Assembly: GCA_031119205.1 (NCBI GenBank)
Contig: JAVHYF010000007.1
Location: forward strand, 1 to 64,000
Direction of reading: 5' to 3'
From: Moraxellaceae bacterium
GTDB taxonomy: Bacteria > Pseudomonadota > Gammaproteobacteria > Burkholderiales > Rhodocyclaceae
DNA: 64,000 nucleotides
The number at the start of each line of letters is the position of its first letter. Positions within the stretch are counted from its first letter, which is position 1. Made by a program: the position numbers and the translations under genes. The notes under the pieces are model-generated. The model saw only the letters and a list, made by a program, of their open reading frames with translations, had not been told where the DNA came from and ran no database searches. This document shows positions 33,752-42,869 of the stretch, piece by piece.

Positions 33752-34507
33752 ATGTCAAATCCTGATTTCGATGCCTGGCTGCAGACGCCCCGAGGCCAGT
33801 ACCTGCTGGCCTGGGAGCAACGCAAGATCGACACCGCCGTGGCGGATCTGTTCGGTTTCAACGCGGTGCAGATCGGCCTGTCCGGTTTTGACCTGCTGCG
33901 CAACAACCGCATGAGTTTCCGCTTCTGTTGCGGCACGCGTGCAGGCGCTGGCTCCGTGCGTTTCGACGGCACCGATCTGCCCTTCGCATCGCAGAGCGTC
34001 GACCTCGTGCTGTTGCCTCATGTGCTGGAGTTCGCCGACAACCCGCATCAACTCCTGCGCGAGGTGGAGCGCGTGCTGGTGCCGGAGGGCAGCGTCGTCA
34101 TCACCGGCTTCAATCCATACAGTCTGTGGGGGCTGCGTCGTTCCTTCTCCGGCAACCTTGGCCAGATGCCCTGGCAAGGGCAATACCTGTCGGTGTCGCG
34201 GCTGAAGGACTGGCTCAAGTTGCTCGGTTTCGAAGCCCGGCCCAGCATGTTCGGTTGCCATGCGCCGCCCGTTTCGTCGGACGCCTGGCTGCATCGCTGG
34301 GGCTTCATGGACACCGCGGGCGGCCGCTGGTGGCCCATCGCCGGTGGCGCATACCTGCTGCCAGCCGTGAAGCGGGTTCAGGGCATGCGCCTCATCATGC
34401 CGCGCTGGCGCGAGTCGATGCGCAGCAAGAAGGCCATGGTGCCGGTGGCTCAGAAGATTGATCACCGAGTTGATCACCACGCAGATCGCCTACATACCAG
34501 GCAGTAG
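33752..34507 (+). CDS. yafS: Class I SAM-dependent methyltransferase (YafS-like)
   Basis: The 251-residue protein has a methyltransferase-11 type core, with SVDLVLLPHVLEFADNPHQL as the post-motif-I helix and strand and LVPEGSVVITGFNPYSLWGL as motif III. The glycine-rich motif I is degenerate (FRFCCGTRAGAGSV), as in other YafS proteins. The gene always travels with gloB and rnhA, but its substrate is unknown. The start at 33752 is favoured because the upstream in-frame extension runs antisense through gloB. Confidence 0.88.
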   Translation: MSNPDFDAWLQTPRGQYLLAWEQRKIDTAVADLFGFNAVQIGLSGFDLLRNNRMSFRFCCGTRAGAGSVRFDGTDLPFASQSVDLVLLPHVLEFADNPHQLLREVERVLVPEGSVVITGFNPYSLWGLRRSFSGNLGQMPWQGQYLSVSRLKDWLKLLGFEARPSMFGCHAPPVSSDAWLHRWGFMDTAGGRWWPIAGGAYLLPAVKRVQGMRLIMPRWRESMRSKKAMVPVAQKIDHRVDHHADRLHTRQ

Positions 34508-34543
34508 CCACATCAACTACAAACAGATCCAGAAGGACGTTCA

Positions 34544-35029
34544 GTGTCACAGGCAGAACAAGCCCACCACCAACCCATCGAAATCTTCACCGACGGCGCA
34601 TGCAGCGGTAACCCCGGCCCCGGCGGCTGGGGCGCGATCCTGCGCGCAGGCGGTACCGAGAAGGAACTGTGGGGAGGCGAGCCGGCCACCACCAACAACC
34701 GCATGGAGATGCTGGCCGTCATCCGCGCCCTGCAGTCTCTCAAGCGCCCCGTGCAGGCCCGCGTCTACACCGACTCGCAGTACGTGCAGAAAGGCATCAG
34801 CGAGTGGATCAAGGGCTGGAAGGCGCGCGGCTGGAAAACCGCCAGCAAGGAGCCGGTGAAGAACGAAGACCTGTGGCGCCAGCTCGATGAACTGACCGCC
34901 CACCACAAGCTGGAGTGGAAGTGGGTGCGCGGCCACAGTGGCCATGTCGAGAACGAGCGATGCGATGCGCTGGCGCGGCAGGGCGTGGAGGCTGTGCGCA
35001 AGAGCGGCAGGGCGGTTGCCAATGACTGA
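34544..35029 (+). CDS. rnhA: Ribonuclease HI
   Basis: This 161-residue RNase H has all catalytic acids: Asp in [14 protein letters not shown], Glu in [11 protein letters not shown], Asp in VYTDSQYV and the late Asp in [10 protein letters not shown], with the active-site His in [11 protein letters not shown]. It removes RNA from RNA-DNA hybrids. The GTG start has AAGGA 6 nt upstream. In many relatives dnaQ follows; here the polysaccharide cluster begins instead on the opposite strand. Confidence 0.97.
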   Translation: MSQAEQAHHQPIEIFTDGACSGNPGPGGWGAILRAGGTEKELWGGEPATTNNRMEMLAVIRALQSLKRPVQARVYTDSQYVQKGISEWIKGWKARGWKTASKEPVKNEDLWRQLDELTAHHKLEWKWVRGHSGHVENERCDALARQGVEAVRKSGRAVAND

Positions 35030-35113
35030 TGCCTGGCTGCGCCATGTTTATGCGTGCATGACGGCGACCTGTGCATTCCGGTCCGTCTGATGCAGCTATC
35101 TGTAGTCGGGAAA

Positions 35114-35129
35114 CCGCCCGGGCAGGCGG
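35114..35129 (-). terminator. Weak hairpin at the end of the O-antigen operon
   Basis: Read leftward, CCGCC-TGCCCG-GGCGG is followed by TTTCCC. It lies in the 197-bp gap between convergent rnhA and the last gene of the long leftward operon. The stem is short, so this is tentative. Confidence 0.35.
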
Positions 35130-35226
35130 ATTGGCATGAACTGCGGCGCTAAGTCAGGAGTGATTGCAGGCCCGTGCGCCAGTCCCCCATGAGGGGCCCG
35201 GCTACTCGAGTGCCGTCAGATTTTTG

Positions 35227-37230
35227 CTAGCCGCCGAGGCCCAGGGCTTGCGCCTCGGCAGTCTGCTCCAGATATACCCAGTCAACGATTGCTTCGTTGG
35301 GCGTGTAGCCCGAAACGAGTCTCTCCATCATCAGACGTACGACGCCTACGTCATTGACGTTCAGCGCGAGCTCGAGTGCATGCAGCTTGCCTTCGAGATC
35401 GGCCCAGGGAATGAATTCCTCATGCGCCTTCATGATCCTCGGGTGAGGAGTAGGCTTGGCGTTGTCACCAATCAGAAGCTCTTCATAGAGCTTCTCTCCG
35501 GGGCGCAGGCCAGTGATCTCGATCGCGATGTCTCCTTCAGGATGCTGCTCGCTTCTGACCGTCAGGCCGGAAAGCTCGATCACTCTGCATGCCAGATCGA
35601 TGATCCTGACTGGTTGTCCCATGTCCAGTACGAACACGTCGCCGCCTTTGGCCATCGCTCCCGCCTGGATGACGAGTTGAGCGGCTTCAGGAATGCTCAT
35701 GAAGTAGCGCGTGACCTCAGGATGGGTCAGTGTGACCGGACCACCGTCGCGGATCTGTTGCCTGAACTTGGGTACGACGGAACCTGACGACCCAAGGACG
35801 TTCCCGAACCGCACCATGGTGAACTTGGTGCTGGAGCCTCTGGCGGCCAGCGCCTGAAGAACCATTTCCGCAAGTCGTTTGCTCGCACCCATGATGTTGG
35901 TGGGGCGGACCGCCTTGTCGGTGCTGACCAGCACGAAATCCGCAACCCCGTTGTCCGCCGCGGCTCTTGCAGTCAGCAGCGTGCCGAGAACATTGTTCTT
36001 GATGCCCTCAGCCGGGTTGTGCTCCACCAGAGGCACGTGCTTGTAGGCCGCGGCGTGATAGACCGTGTCGGGATGCCAAGTTGCCATGATCTCGCGCATC
36101 CGGTCCTCATCCTGCACCGAGGCAAGCAAGGGCACGACGGCGGTCTCGCGATCCGCTGACTTTTCTTCGAGTTGCTGGTGAATTGCATAGAGCGCAAATT
36201 CGCTTTGCTCCACCAGCAACAGCTTGCTCGGACCGACAGCGAGTATCTGGCGGCAAAGCTCGCTGCCGATTGATCCACCGGCACCCGTGACGAGTACAAC
36301 CTTGCCGACCGTATTCTTTGCCAGCAGGATGTGATTCGGCGTCACCGGCTCGCGGCCGAGCAGATCGTCGATGTCCAGTTCCCGTAAGTCCGAGATGCTG
36401 ACCTTGCCCTGAGCCAGATCGGTGACGCTGGGCAGGGTGCGGACCGAGACCTGGGCACTGCGGATCTGGCTCAGGATTTCATTACGACGCTTGCGGCCAA
36501 TGCTCGGCATGGCCAGCAGGACGTCGCTGATGTTCAGGGCCAGCACCAGGCTGACAAGATCGCCAGGGTTGTAGACGGGCTGGCCGTTCAGCACATGCCC
36601 ATGCAAGCGATCGTCATCGTCGAGAAAGCCCGCAACCTGCATCTCGGGGCTGTTGCCCATTGCGACCGCCAGCTGACGTCCTGTACTGCCGGCGCCGTAG
36701 ATCAGGACCTTGGGGCGCGAAGCGTGCTTCAGGATGCTCTGGTACTGGTCTCCGAGCCATAGCCGGGCAAGCGCTCGGGATGCCCCCACGAGCAGTAACA
36801 GGAGGATGGGCTGGATGATGCCGACGGTACGGGGAACTTCCGTGATCCCGATCGCGGTGAAGATCGAGGCATACAGCAAGCCGTAGATGGCGACAGCTCT
36901 GGCGACCGCGAGCAGGGCCGGCCAGCCGCTATAGCGGAAAATCGCTCGATACAGCCCCGACACGATGAAGATGGGCAGCGCGATTCCGATCGAGGCGCCA
37001 ACAGCCCACAGGGCGTTTCCTGACAAGGAAACGAACTCTCCCAGTCGGAGGTAGTAGGCGAGCCAGACCGTCAGCACACAAAGCCCGAGATCGACAGACA
37101 ATGCGACGAACCGCTTCGCTGTCCGTGGGAGCGCCAGGACCGGGGCCGCCAGTTTGAACAGGGGCGTCGGCATGGCGTGCAGGCCGATGCCGAACCACGA
37201 TGCTTCAGAACGCTCTTTGGACTTCTTCAA
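35227..37230 (-). CDS. Membrane-bound UDP-sugar 4,6-dehydratase (WbpM/FlaA1-like)
   Basis: From a TTG at 37230, with GGAG 7 nt upstream, this encodes 667 residues, matching WbpM (665). Four N-terminal helices (about 25-150) precede a CoA-binding-like Rossmann domain (VLIYGAGSTGRQLAVAMG). The dehydratase domain carries VTGAGGSIGSELCRQI and the triad Ser-Met-Lys in STDKAVRPTNIMGASK, where Met replaces Tyr as in WbpM. It probably converts UDP-GlcNAc to a 4-keto-6-deoxy sugar for the initiating residue (QuiNAc/FucNAc type). An alternative ATG is at 37173. Confidence 0.9.
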   Translation of the reverse strand: MKKSKERSEASWFGIGLHAMPTPLFKLAAPVLALPRTAKRFVALSVDLGLCVLTVWLAYYLRLGEFVSLSGNALWAVGASIGIALPIFIVSGLYRAIFRYSGWPALLAVARAVAIYGLLYASIFTAIGITEVPRTVGIIQPILLLLLVGASRALARLWLGDQYQSILKHASRPKVLIYGAGSTGRQLAVAMGNSPEMQVAGFLDDDDRLHGHVLNGQPVYNPGDLVSLVLALNISDVLLAMPSIGRKRRNEILSQIRSAQVSVRTLPSVTDLAQGKVSISDLRELDIDDLLGREPVTPNHILLAKNTVGKVVLVTGAGGSIGSELCRQILAVGPSKLLLVEQSEFALYAIHQQLEEKSADRETAVVPLLASVQDEDRMREIMATWHPDTVYHAAAYKHVPLVEHNPAEGIKNNVLGTLLTARAAADNGVADFVLVSTDKAVRPTNIMGASKRLAEMVLQALAARGSSTKFTMVRFGNVLGSSGSVVPKFRQQIRDGGPVTLTHPEVTRYFMSIPEAAQLVIQAGAMAKGGDVFVLDMGQPVRIIDLACRVIELSGLTVRSEQHPEGDIAIEITGLRPGEKLYEELLIGDNAKPTPHPRIMKAHEEFIPWADLEGKLHALELALNVNDVGVVRLMMERLVSGYTPNEAIVDWVYLEQTAEAQALGLGG

Positions 37231-37258
37231 CGATGCACTCCAGTCCTGATCGCTTTGT

Positions 37259-37813
37259 TCATTTGGGTTGGATGCGGTCGCCGCTGCCGGAGCCCGTGAT
37301 CGTGCTGAAGATGTACCGGAAGTAAGCGACAAGGCTGAGGCTTTCGATCATGAGCGCATCCGTCTCCGCAAGCTCACGGGGTCTGGACATATCGATGCTC
37401 CTGATCTGGGCCAATCCTGTAATGCCGGGCCGGACGTCGAAGACGGACCGGGCCGCGCGCTCGGCGATGACTTCATCCTGATTGGGCAGACAAGGGCGCG
37501 GCCCGACCAGGCTCATTTCGCCCTTGAGCACGTTCCATAGCTGTGGCAGTTCATCCAGCTTCGAACGCCGGAGGAAAGCGCCCGCTCTTGTTACGGCTGC
37601 CGGACTTGCCAGGTGGGTTGCGACCGACTGCGTACCGGGTGTCATGGTGCGGAACTTCACCAGCGTGAACGGACGCTGCTGTCGGCCCACACGCACCTGC
37701 ATGAAGAGCGGGGAGCCTGTGTCGAACAGCCCGACCAGGAAGAGGGTTGCCGTCAGGGGAAGGGTGACGATCAGCCCGAAGGCGGCCAGCAGGAAGTCGA
37801 GTGCCCTGATCAT
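37259..37813 (-). CDS. Small initiating phosphoglycosyl transferase (PglC/WbaP C-terminal type)
   Basis: The 184-residue monotopic PGT has a re-entrant N-terminal helix (ALDFLLAAFGLIVTLPLTAT), then FTLVKFRTM, the SKLDELPQLWNVLKGEMSLV block and GPRPCLPNQ with RPGITGLAQ. These are the hallmarks of bacterial sugar transferases that move a sugar phosphate to undecaprenyl phosphate. Its length matches the minimal PglC family. With the WbpM-like protein it should start the repeat unit or primer on the lipid carrier. It lies 1 bp from the upstream glycosyltransferase gene. Confidence 0.94.
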   Translation of the reverse strand: MIRALDFLLAAFGLIVTLPLTATLFLVGLFDTGSPLFMQVRVGRQQRPFTLVKFRTMTPGTQSVATHLASPAAVTRAGAFLRRSKLDELPQLWNVLKGEMSLVGPRPCLPNQDEVIAERAARSVFDVRPGITGLAQIRSIDMSRPRELAETDALMIESLSLVAYFRYIFSTITGSGSGDRIQPK

Positions 37814-37814
37814 G

Positions 37815-38996
37815 TCAGTCCTTGCTCGCATGGGGGGGCGCATCGGTGACAACGGGTCGTGGGATGCCGAGCATCTGCTCATAGAGCGCCAGGGTCTGCT
37901 CCACGACCAGGGCTGACGAGAACTCCGTGTCGATCCGCTCCCGCCCGCGCTCGCCCATCCGTTTCTGCATGCCCTGGTCACCAAGGAGAATGCTGAGAGC
38001 ATCTGCCAGGGCGCGCGGATCACGCGCGGGAACGAGCAGGCCGTTATCTCCATGGCGCACAGCTTCCCGGCATCCCGGAACATCGGTCGTCACGCAAGGT
38101 AAACCCGCCGCCATGGCCTCGAGCAAGGCCTTGGGCAAGCCCTCGCGATAGGAGGGCAGGCAAGCAATGGATGCCTGAGCCAGTATGTCCGGAACATCGT
38201 TCCGGTACCCATGGAACTCGACGATGCCTTCCTTGCGCCAGCCGGCCAGGGTCGCCTCGTCGATGGATGCCCGGTTACCGGGGTCTGTCCCGCCAACGAC
38301 GGCGAACCGTGCATTCACGCCCTGCGCGCGGAGCATCCGGGCGGCCTCGACGAATTCACCGATGCCCTTGTCCCACAGCAGGCGGGCTGTCACGACAACA
38401 ACAGGTGGCGCGGCCGACAACGTGCTCGTGCGGTATCGATCCGGATCAACACCTGCGCCGCGGATGAGCGCGGACTTCGCCTCCGACGCCAGTCCATCCC
38501 GCGTGAAGTCTTTCAGGTCGTCGGCATTCTCGAACACCGTCCAGTTACCTCGTCTTTTCAGGAGGAACCCCAGGGAGTGGATCAGGAACGGCCGGATCGT
38601 CTTGATGAGGATACTGGTCGAATTGAAAAGATAGCCTCCGCCCACGACAGCATTGAGCGTACTGGGTATGCCGGCTAGCCAGCTTGCGACGCTGCCGAGC
38701 AAGATCGGCTTGAGCGCAACCTGATGCACCAGGGCAGGTTTTTCGCTGCGGTATATCCGGAAGATGCGCGCCAGCGTTATCAAAGCCGCGAACGGATTCA
38801 GGCTCCGGCGATCCAGCGGTACCGGGATGACGCGCAGCCCGGCGGATTCGATGGCCGCTCCGTGCCTGTCCACGTCGCACAGGATGAGTACCTGGTAGCC
38901 AGCCTTCTGGGTGGCGACGGCACGCTCGATGAAATGCGAGCAGAAAAACCAGTCGACGGATATGAAGAAGATGATCTTTGGAGATGGCGGTTTCAT
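37815..38996 (-). CDS. Glycosyltransferase, GT4 family
   Basis: This 393-residue GT-B enzyme has KIIFFISVDWFFCSHFIERA at the N-terminus and the C-terminal GT4 signature SYREGLPKALLEAMAAGLPC with the retaining E-x7-E type spacing. The next residues TTDVPGCREAV bind the nucleotide sugar. Proteins with this N-terminus often follow the PGT step and add the second sugar (PglA/WbpT-like). It lacks a signal peptide and works at the inner face of the cytoplasmic membrane. The acceptor and donor are not predictable. Confidence 0.9.
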   Translation of the reverse strand: MKPPSPKIIFFISVDWFFCSHFIERAVATQKAGYQVLILCDVDRHGAAIESAGLRVIPVPLDRRSLNPFAALITLARIFRIYRSEKPALVHQVALKPILLGSVASWLAGIPSTLNAVVGGGYLFNSTSILIKTIRPFLIHSLGFLLKRRGNWTVFENADDLKDFTRDGLASEAKSALIRGAGVDPDRYRTSTLSAAPPVVVVTARLLWDKGIGEFVEAARMLRAQGVNARFAVVGGTDPGNRASIDEATLAGWRKEGIVEFHGYRNDVPDILAQASIACLPSYREGLPKALLEAMAAGLPCVTTDVPGCREAVRHGDNGLLVPARDPRALADALSILLGDQGMQKRMGERGRERIDTEFSSALVVEQTLALYEQMLGIPRPVVTDAPPHASKD

Positions 38997-39114
38997 GCTG
39001 CCGGTGTGTTTGCGCTGCTGATGAACTGGCATTGGGCCAGCACCATTGCCGAGCGAATAGGCCGGTACCCTTGGTGGCGTTGAGGCTGCGGATGCCGTGC
39101 GGCCGTGTGATAGC

Positions 39115-40044
39115 TCATACATGGCCTCCGGTATCAAGACCAGATCCTGATCCGTCCATCCTCAGCAGGCGACGAAGCTCTTCGGCATGGGCTGGCGTAG
39201 CGGGCAGGAAGCGCGTCCGCAAACCGGCGATGCCGAACTTCAAATTGATGAAGTCTGCTGCCACTTTCGCGAGAAAGAGAAGTGCCACGCGTCCGGTGTC
39301 GGCCAGCCGCCCCTGTCGAGACGCTGATATCAGCATCGCCCGTGCCAGCGTTTTTCGTCGCTTGAACACCTTGCTGAAGTCCCGGCCAACCTCGCGGTAG
39401 CAGAGCAGGGGTTCCTCCAGGCACGCAAAACGGCTGGCGCGGAACGTCCTGTACAGTAATTCCTGGTCTTCGGCACCGTTGAAGTCCGAATCGTAGCGGT
39501 TCTCCTTGAACCACTGCAGCCGCCCGGCCCAACTCGGATGCGGCATGTAGAACCCGGCGTGGGGGCGCGCCACGATGGCCGCGTGATGACTGGAGACGTT
39601 CAGTGTGCCGAGGATGTCATCGGCATCTTTGAAGAAAATGGCGTTGCTTGCCACAAGATCCACTTCCGGGTGCATCTCCAGGAAGTCGTGCTGTCGCTGT
39701 AACCGCAGCGGAAAGGCCAGATCGTCCCCATCCATCCGGAAGAAGTACTTTCCGCGTGCCAGGCTAACGGCCTGGTTCAGTCGGTGCGAGATGCCACGGT
39801 TTTCGCCGTCGGACACCACCCTGACTCGTGGATCGGAAAAGGATCTGGCAATCGCCAGGCTTTCATCCGATGAGCCATCGTCGAGCAAGATCAACTCCCA
39901 GTCCTGGAATGTCTGCGCGACGATGGAGCGGACCGCTGCAGCAAGCGTTTTCTCGGCATTGAAGAACGGGAGCCCGATCGATACCGTGGGGCCCGCTGGT
40001 TGCTTTGCTAGCGCAGGCTGGTCACGCACGGCTTCAGTGCTCAC
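39115..40044 (-). CDS. Glycosyltransferase, GT2 family
   Basis: The 309-residue GT-A enzyme starts at a GTG overlapping the previous gene by 11 bp. It has VSIGLPFFNAEKTLAAAVRS, LILLDDGSSDESLAIARSFS and the DXD-type FRMDGDDLAF, all standard GT2 elements. The C-terminal region has a basic, partly hydrophobic helix near residue 260. It is the first of three consecutive GT2 genes that presumably build the polysaccharide backbone or branches. Donor specificity is unknown. Confidence 0.9.
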   Translation of the reverse strand: MSTEAVRDQPALAKQPAGPTVSIGLPFFNAEKTLAAAVRSIVAQTFQDWELILLDDGSSDESLAIARSFSDPRVRVVSDGENRGISHRLNQAVSLARGKYFFRMDGDDLAFPLRLQRQHDFLEMHPEVDLVASNAIFFKDADDILGTLNVSSHHAAIVARPHAGFYMPHPSWAGRLQWFKENRYDSDFNGAEDQELLYRTFRASRFACLEEPLLCYREVGRDFSKVFKRRKTLARAMLISASRQGRLADTGRVALLFLAKVAADFINLKFGIAGLRTRFLPATPAHAEELRRLLRMDGSGSGLDTGGHV

Positions 40045-40963
40045 GTAGCCCCCAGCGACGCAAGCAATCGCCGAACCGCTTCCGCATGTTTCGTGCGGCC
40101 ATGACCAGTGTGCCGAGCGACGACACCATGACTGGGGAGAATCGCAAGCGGGTAACGTCCGAGAGAGGATTACAGCCTGCGAAATCGGCCAGGCTGATCG
40201 AAAGAAATCGCATCCGCCCCAACAGCGCCAGCCATTGTCGGCTGGGTAACAGACCCTCGTCCGAGAGCTTCACCGCAATACGCAGATCGCCCTCCAGCAT
40301 CTTCCGGTTGTCGAGCTGGATGCTCTGACTATGGCGACAGATGCGGACGAGCACCTCGGGAACGAAGTCTACTTCCCAGTTCTTGCTGATCCGTAGCCAC
40401 AGATCCCAATCCTCGCAGCACACCAAGGCTTCATCGAACAGCCCTGCCTCCTGCAGCACCCTGGTTCGTATCAACACCGCGCTCGCGCTGCCGGAAATCA
40501 GGTTTCCCTTGCACAGTTCCTGGCGGATGCTGCCCCGCAGACGTGGCCCTGTATGACTGCGGGCGCGTACAGGCTCTCCGTGCTCGTCGATCAAGCGGTA
40601 GTCGCAATAGACCAGGCCAAGTCTCTCGACGCCGTCGCGCATGAATAGCGCAGCCTGACGCTCTAGCTTCCGGGGTTCCCACAGATCGTCAGCGTCCAGC
40701 AAGGCAACGAATTCCGAGGTCGCCACCCTGAGGCCGGCATTGCGCGCTCCTGAGATGCCCTTGTTGGATTGTGACAAGAGAACGATCTTCTGCTCCGGGT
40801 GCGAATCGGCAAAACGACGCGCGAGCCGGGCTGTATCGTCCGCCGAACCATCGTCCACCACGATGATTGATGCCGGAGCCAGCGTCTGTTGCAGTACGGA
40901 CTCCAGCGTCCGCTCAATGAATGCGCTGGCGTTGTACGCCGGGATGACTACGTCTATCTTCAT
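40034..40963 (-). CDS. Glycosyltransferase, GT2 family
   Basis: This 309-residue GT2 enzyme has the N-terminal MKIDVVIPAYNASAFIERTL, IIVVDDGSADDTARLARRFA and DXD motif ALLDADDLWEPRKLE. The acceptor region (about 150-215) includes EAGLFDEALVCCEDWDLWLR, a common ED(W) catalytic-base signature. It overlaps the following gene by 11 bp. It should add one sugar of the repeat unit with inversion. Confidence 0.92.
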   Translation of the reverse strand: MKIDVVIPAYNASAFIERTLESVLQQTLAPASIIVVDDGSADDTARLARRFADSHPEQKIVLLSQSNKGISGARNAGLRVATSEFVALLDADDLWEPRKLERQAALFMRDGVERLGLVYCDYRLIDEHGEPVRARSHTGPRLRGSIRQELCKGNLISGSASAVLIRTRVLQEAGLFDEALVCCEDWDLWLRISKNWEVDFVPEVLVRICRHSQSIQLDNRKMLEGDLRIAVKLSDEGLLPSRQWLALLGRMRFLSISLADFAGCNPLSDVTRLRFSPVMVSSLGTLVMAARNMRKRFGDCLRRWGLREH

Positions 40964-40976
40964 CTGCTGTCTCTGT

Positions 40977-41963
40977 TCAGCCAGGAATGGCCGCCCTCGC
41001 TATTCGCTTTGCGATTCTCAATCCTCTACCAAGCACCCGGTTTTTCGAGAGTCGCATGCGCCACAACCGCCGCCTGAACACGGACGCCGCCGCCCTGATG
41101 TCGGCCGCGTCCTCTGGATAGCGGGCCGTCACGCGGTGCTCGAGCGTCGCGATGGCGCCGTGCATGCGTTGCCATTCGCAGTCATGTGACAGCTGGCTCT
41201 CGCTCAGCCTTACTACGCGGACGAGATCGCCCAGCATGTCGTCGTTGTAACCGTCGCCCAGCCAGAATCTCAGGTTGCCAATCGCCATCGCTCGTACCCG
41301 ACTGTCGATCAGGTCTGCCTTGGCCCTGCTGATGCTGCCGGGTACTTCCCGATAGATGACCAACTCCTTGTCGATATTTCCGATTCTGGAAATGCGCGCG
41401 ATCCGCGACCAAAGGTAGAAGTCCTCAGGCGGGTAGTGCTCCGGTTCCAGTGGGTAGTTGCCCGCCTGCAACGCCACATCCTTGCGGAACATCACGGCGG
41501 TGTGCACGAAGAAGTTGTCGAACACCTGCCACATCTGCAGTTCGCCATTGCTGGTCGGGTGGGTATGGCGCCTGTCGGTCACCACACCGTCCACCATGAT
41601 GCGAGACCAGGTACCCACCAGGCCGCAGTCCGGCCTGTCCAGCAGGTACTTGTGCTGCAGGGACAGGCGGCCCGGCTGGCTGATGTCATCCGCATCCTGT
41701 CTGGCCACGAACCTCCCGCGCGCCAGCTCCACGCCGCGATGCAGCGTCACCGCCAGCCCGGCATTCTCCTGGTGGACGATGCGCAGGCGCGCATCGGTGT
41801 AACTGGCAAGAATGGTCGCGGTGTCATCGGTCGAGCCATCGTTGATGACGATCACTTCGAACGACGGATGATCCTGCGCCAGCACGCTGTCCAGTGCCTC
41901 GCGGATATATGGCGCGCCGTTGTAGACCGGCAGCAGAACCGATATCTCCACACTGCCGCTCAT
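40977..41963 (-). CDS. Glycosyltransferase, GT2 family
   Basis: The 328-residue product begins MSGSVEISVLLPVYNGAPYI from the ATG at 41963, which overlaps the upstream stop (ATGA) and has GGAA 6 nt upstream; ATGs at 41975 and 41984 are less well placed. It has VIVINDGSTDDTATILASYT, the DXD-like ARQDADDISQPGRL and a catalytic region EHYPPEDFYLWSRIAR. It is a third GT2 enzyme directly after the fucosyltransferase gene. Confidence 0.9.
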   Translation of the reverse strand: MSGSVEISVLLPVYNGAPYIREALDSVLAQDHPSFEVIVINDGSTDDTATILASYTDARLRIVHQENAGLAVTLHRGVELARGRFVARQDADDISQPGRLSLQHKYLLDRPDCGLVGTWSRIMVDGVVTDRRHTHPTSNGELQMWQVFDNFFVHTAVMFRKDVALQAGNYPLEPEHYPPEDFYLWSRIARISRIGNIDKELVIYREVPGSISRAKADLIDSRVRAMAIGNLRFWLGDGYNDDMLGDLVRVVRLSESQLSHDCEWQRMHGAIATLEHRVTARYPEDAADIRAAASVFRRRLWRMRLSKNRVLGRGLRIAKRIARAAIPG

Positions 41964-42847
41964 ATCAGTTTCCATTCGGGGCACAGCAGATCAGAAGTGT
42001 CCCGGCTGGCATCGGTGAACCACTGTTTCGGTGCCACCACCTGCTTGTCGGGTGCGCTGCCCAACCATGCTCCCCACCAGCTCAGCGAGCTGTTGGCGAT
42101 GACAAAGTGGCGGCAAGCCGCCATCAACCACAAGTCCTGGTGGGCATCGTCCGGGCCGTTCGCGTCCACCCATACAGTGGGGCAGGGGAGGCGGAGGTTC
42201 TCGCGGGCCCACTCAAGATCATCGGAAAACACGAAGCAGGTCGGCTCACTGTCGATCTGCATCGCACGCAAGGCGTCTTCGTAGTAAGCGACGCTGCAGG
42301 TGCCGTGAAAACTCGCGGCGCCCGGGTTGGTTACGTAGTCACCACGTCGCACATGCAAGCACACCGGTGCAGACGCAGCCCGGATCTGCGCCAGCATCTG
42401 GGCTGATTGGGGGCTGAGCGTGCGAGGCGTCGCCAGCTCCGCCCTGAGCATGCTGGCAATGCCGTCAAAGTATCGCCACGACTGCCAATAGCCGTTCAGC
42501 CATACCGGCCCCTTTTCGCCAAATGCATCGGCGGCAAAGCGAAACGATGACTCCTGTACGACGCGGGGCGCACGCGTCAGGCGGCCAATCAGGCCAGAGA
42601 CCGGCCGCAGCAGGCGCCACAGGCGGCCGGAGTAGGTCACTGGCAGACCCACACTCTGCGTGCGCGCACTCAGGCCGAACGGCGTCAGGGCGTAGCTGCG
42701 GGGAGTCACGCCTGGCATTCCCACCACCGCGTCGAACCACTTCGTGTCCAGAACCAGAGGTAGCTTCCATGCCTCGCTCAAGGCGCGGCCCGCTGCGTAC
42801 TGGAAAAGCTGGTTACCCAGGCCACCCTGGAGGCCGACTATGACCAT
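41960..42847 (-). CDS. Alpha-1,2-fucosyltransferase, GT11 family
   Basis: This 295-residue GT11 enzyme starts with the family signature IVGLQGGLGNQLFQYAAGRA and carries the GDP-fucose-binding motif HVRRGDYVTN (HxRRxD) at about residue 165. The third motif is SSLSWWGAWLG. It transfers L-fucose in alpha-1,2 linkage. gmd and fcl at the start of the same operon supply the GDP-L-fucose donor, so the polysaccharide should carry terminal or branch fucose, as in H-type antigens. Confidence 0.95.
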   Translation of the reverse strand: MVIVGLQGGLGNQLFQYAAGRALSEAWKLPLVLDTKWFDAVVGMPGVTPRSYALTPFGLSARTQSVGLPVTYSGRLWRLLRPVSGLIGRLTRAPRVVQESSFRFAADAFGEKGPVWLNGYWQSWRYFDGIASMLRAELATPRTLSPQSAQMLAQIRAASAPVCLHVRRGDYVTNPGAASFHGTCSVAYYEDALRAMQIDSEPTCFVFSDDLEWARENLRLPCPTVWVDANGPDDAHQDLWLMAACRHFVIANSSLSWWGAWLGSAPDKQVVAPKQWFTDASRDTSDLLCPEWKLI

Positions 42848-42869
42848 ACGGTTCTCATTTCACCTTTGT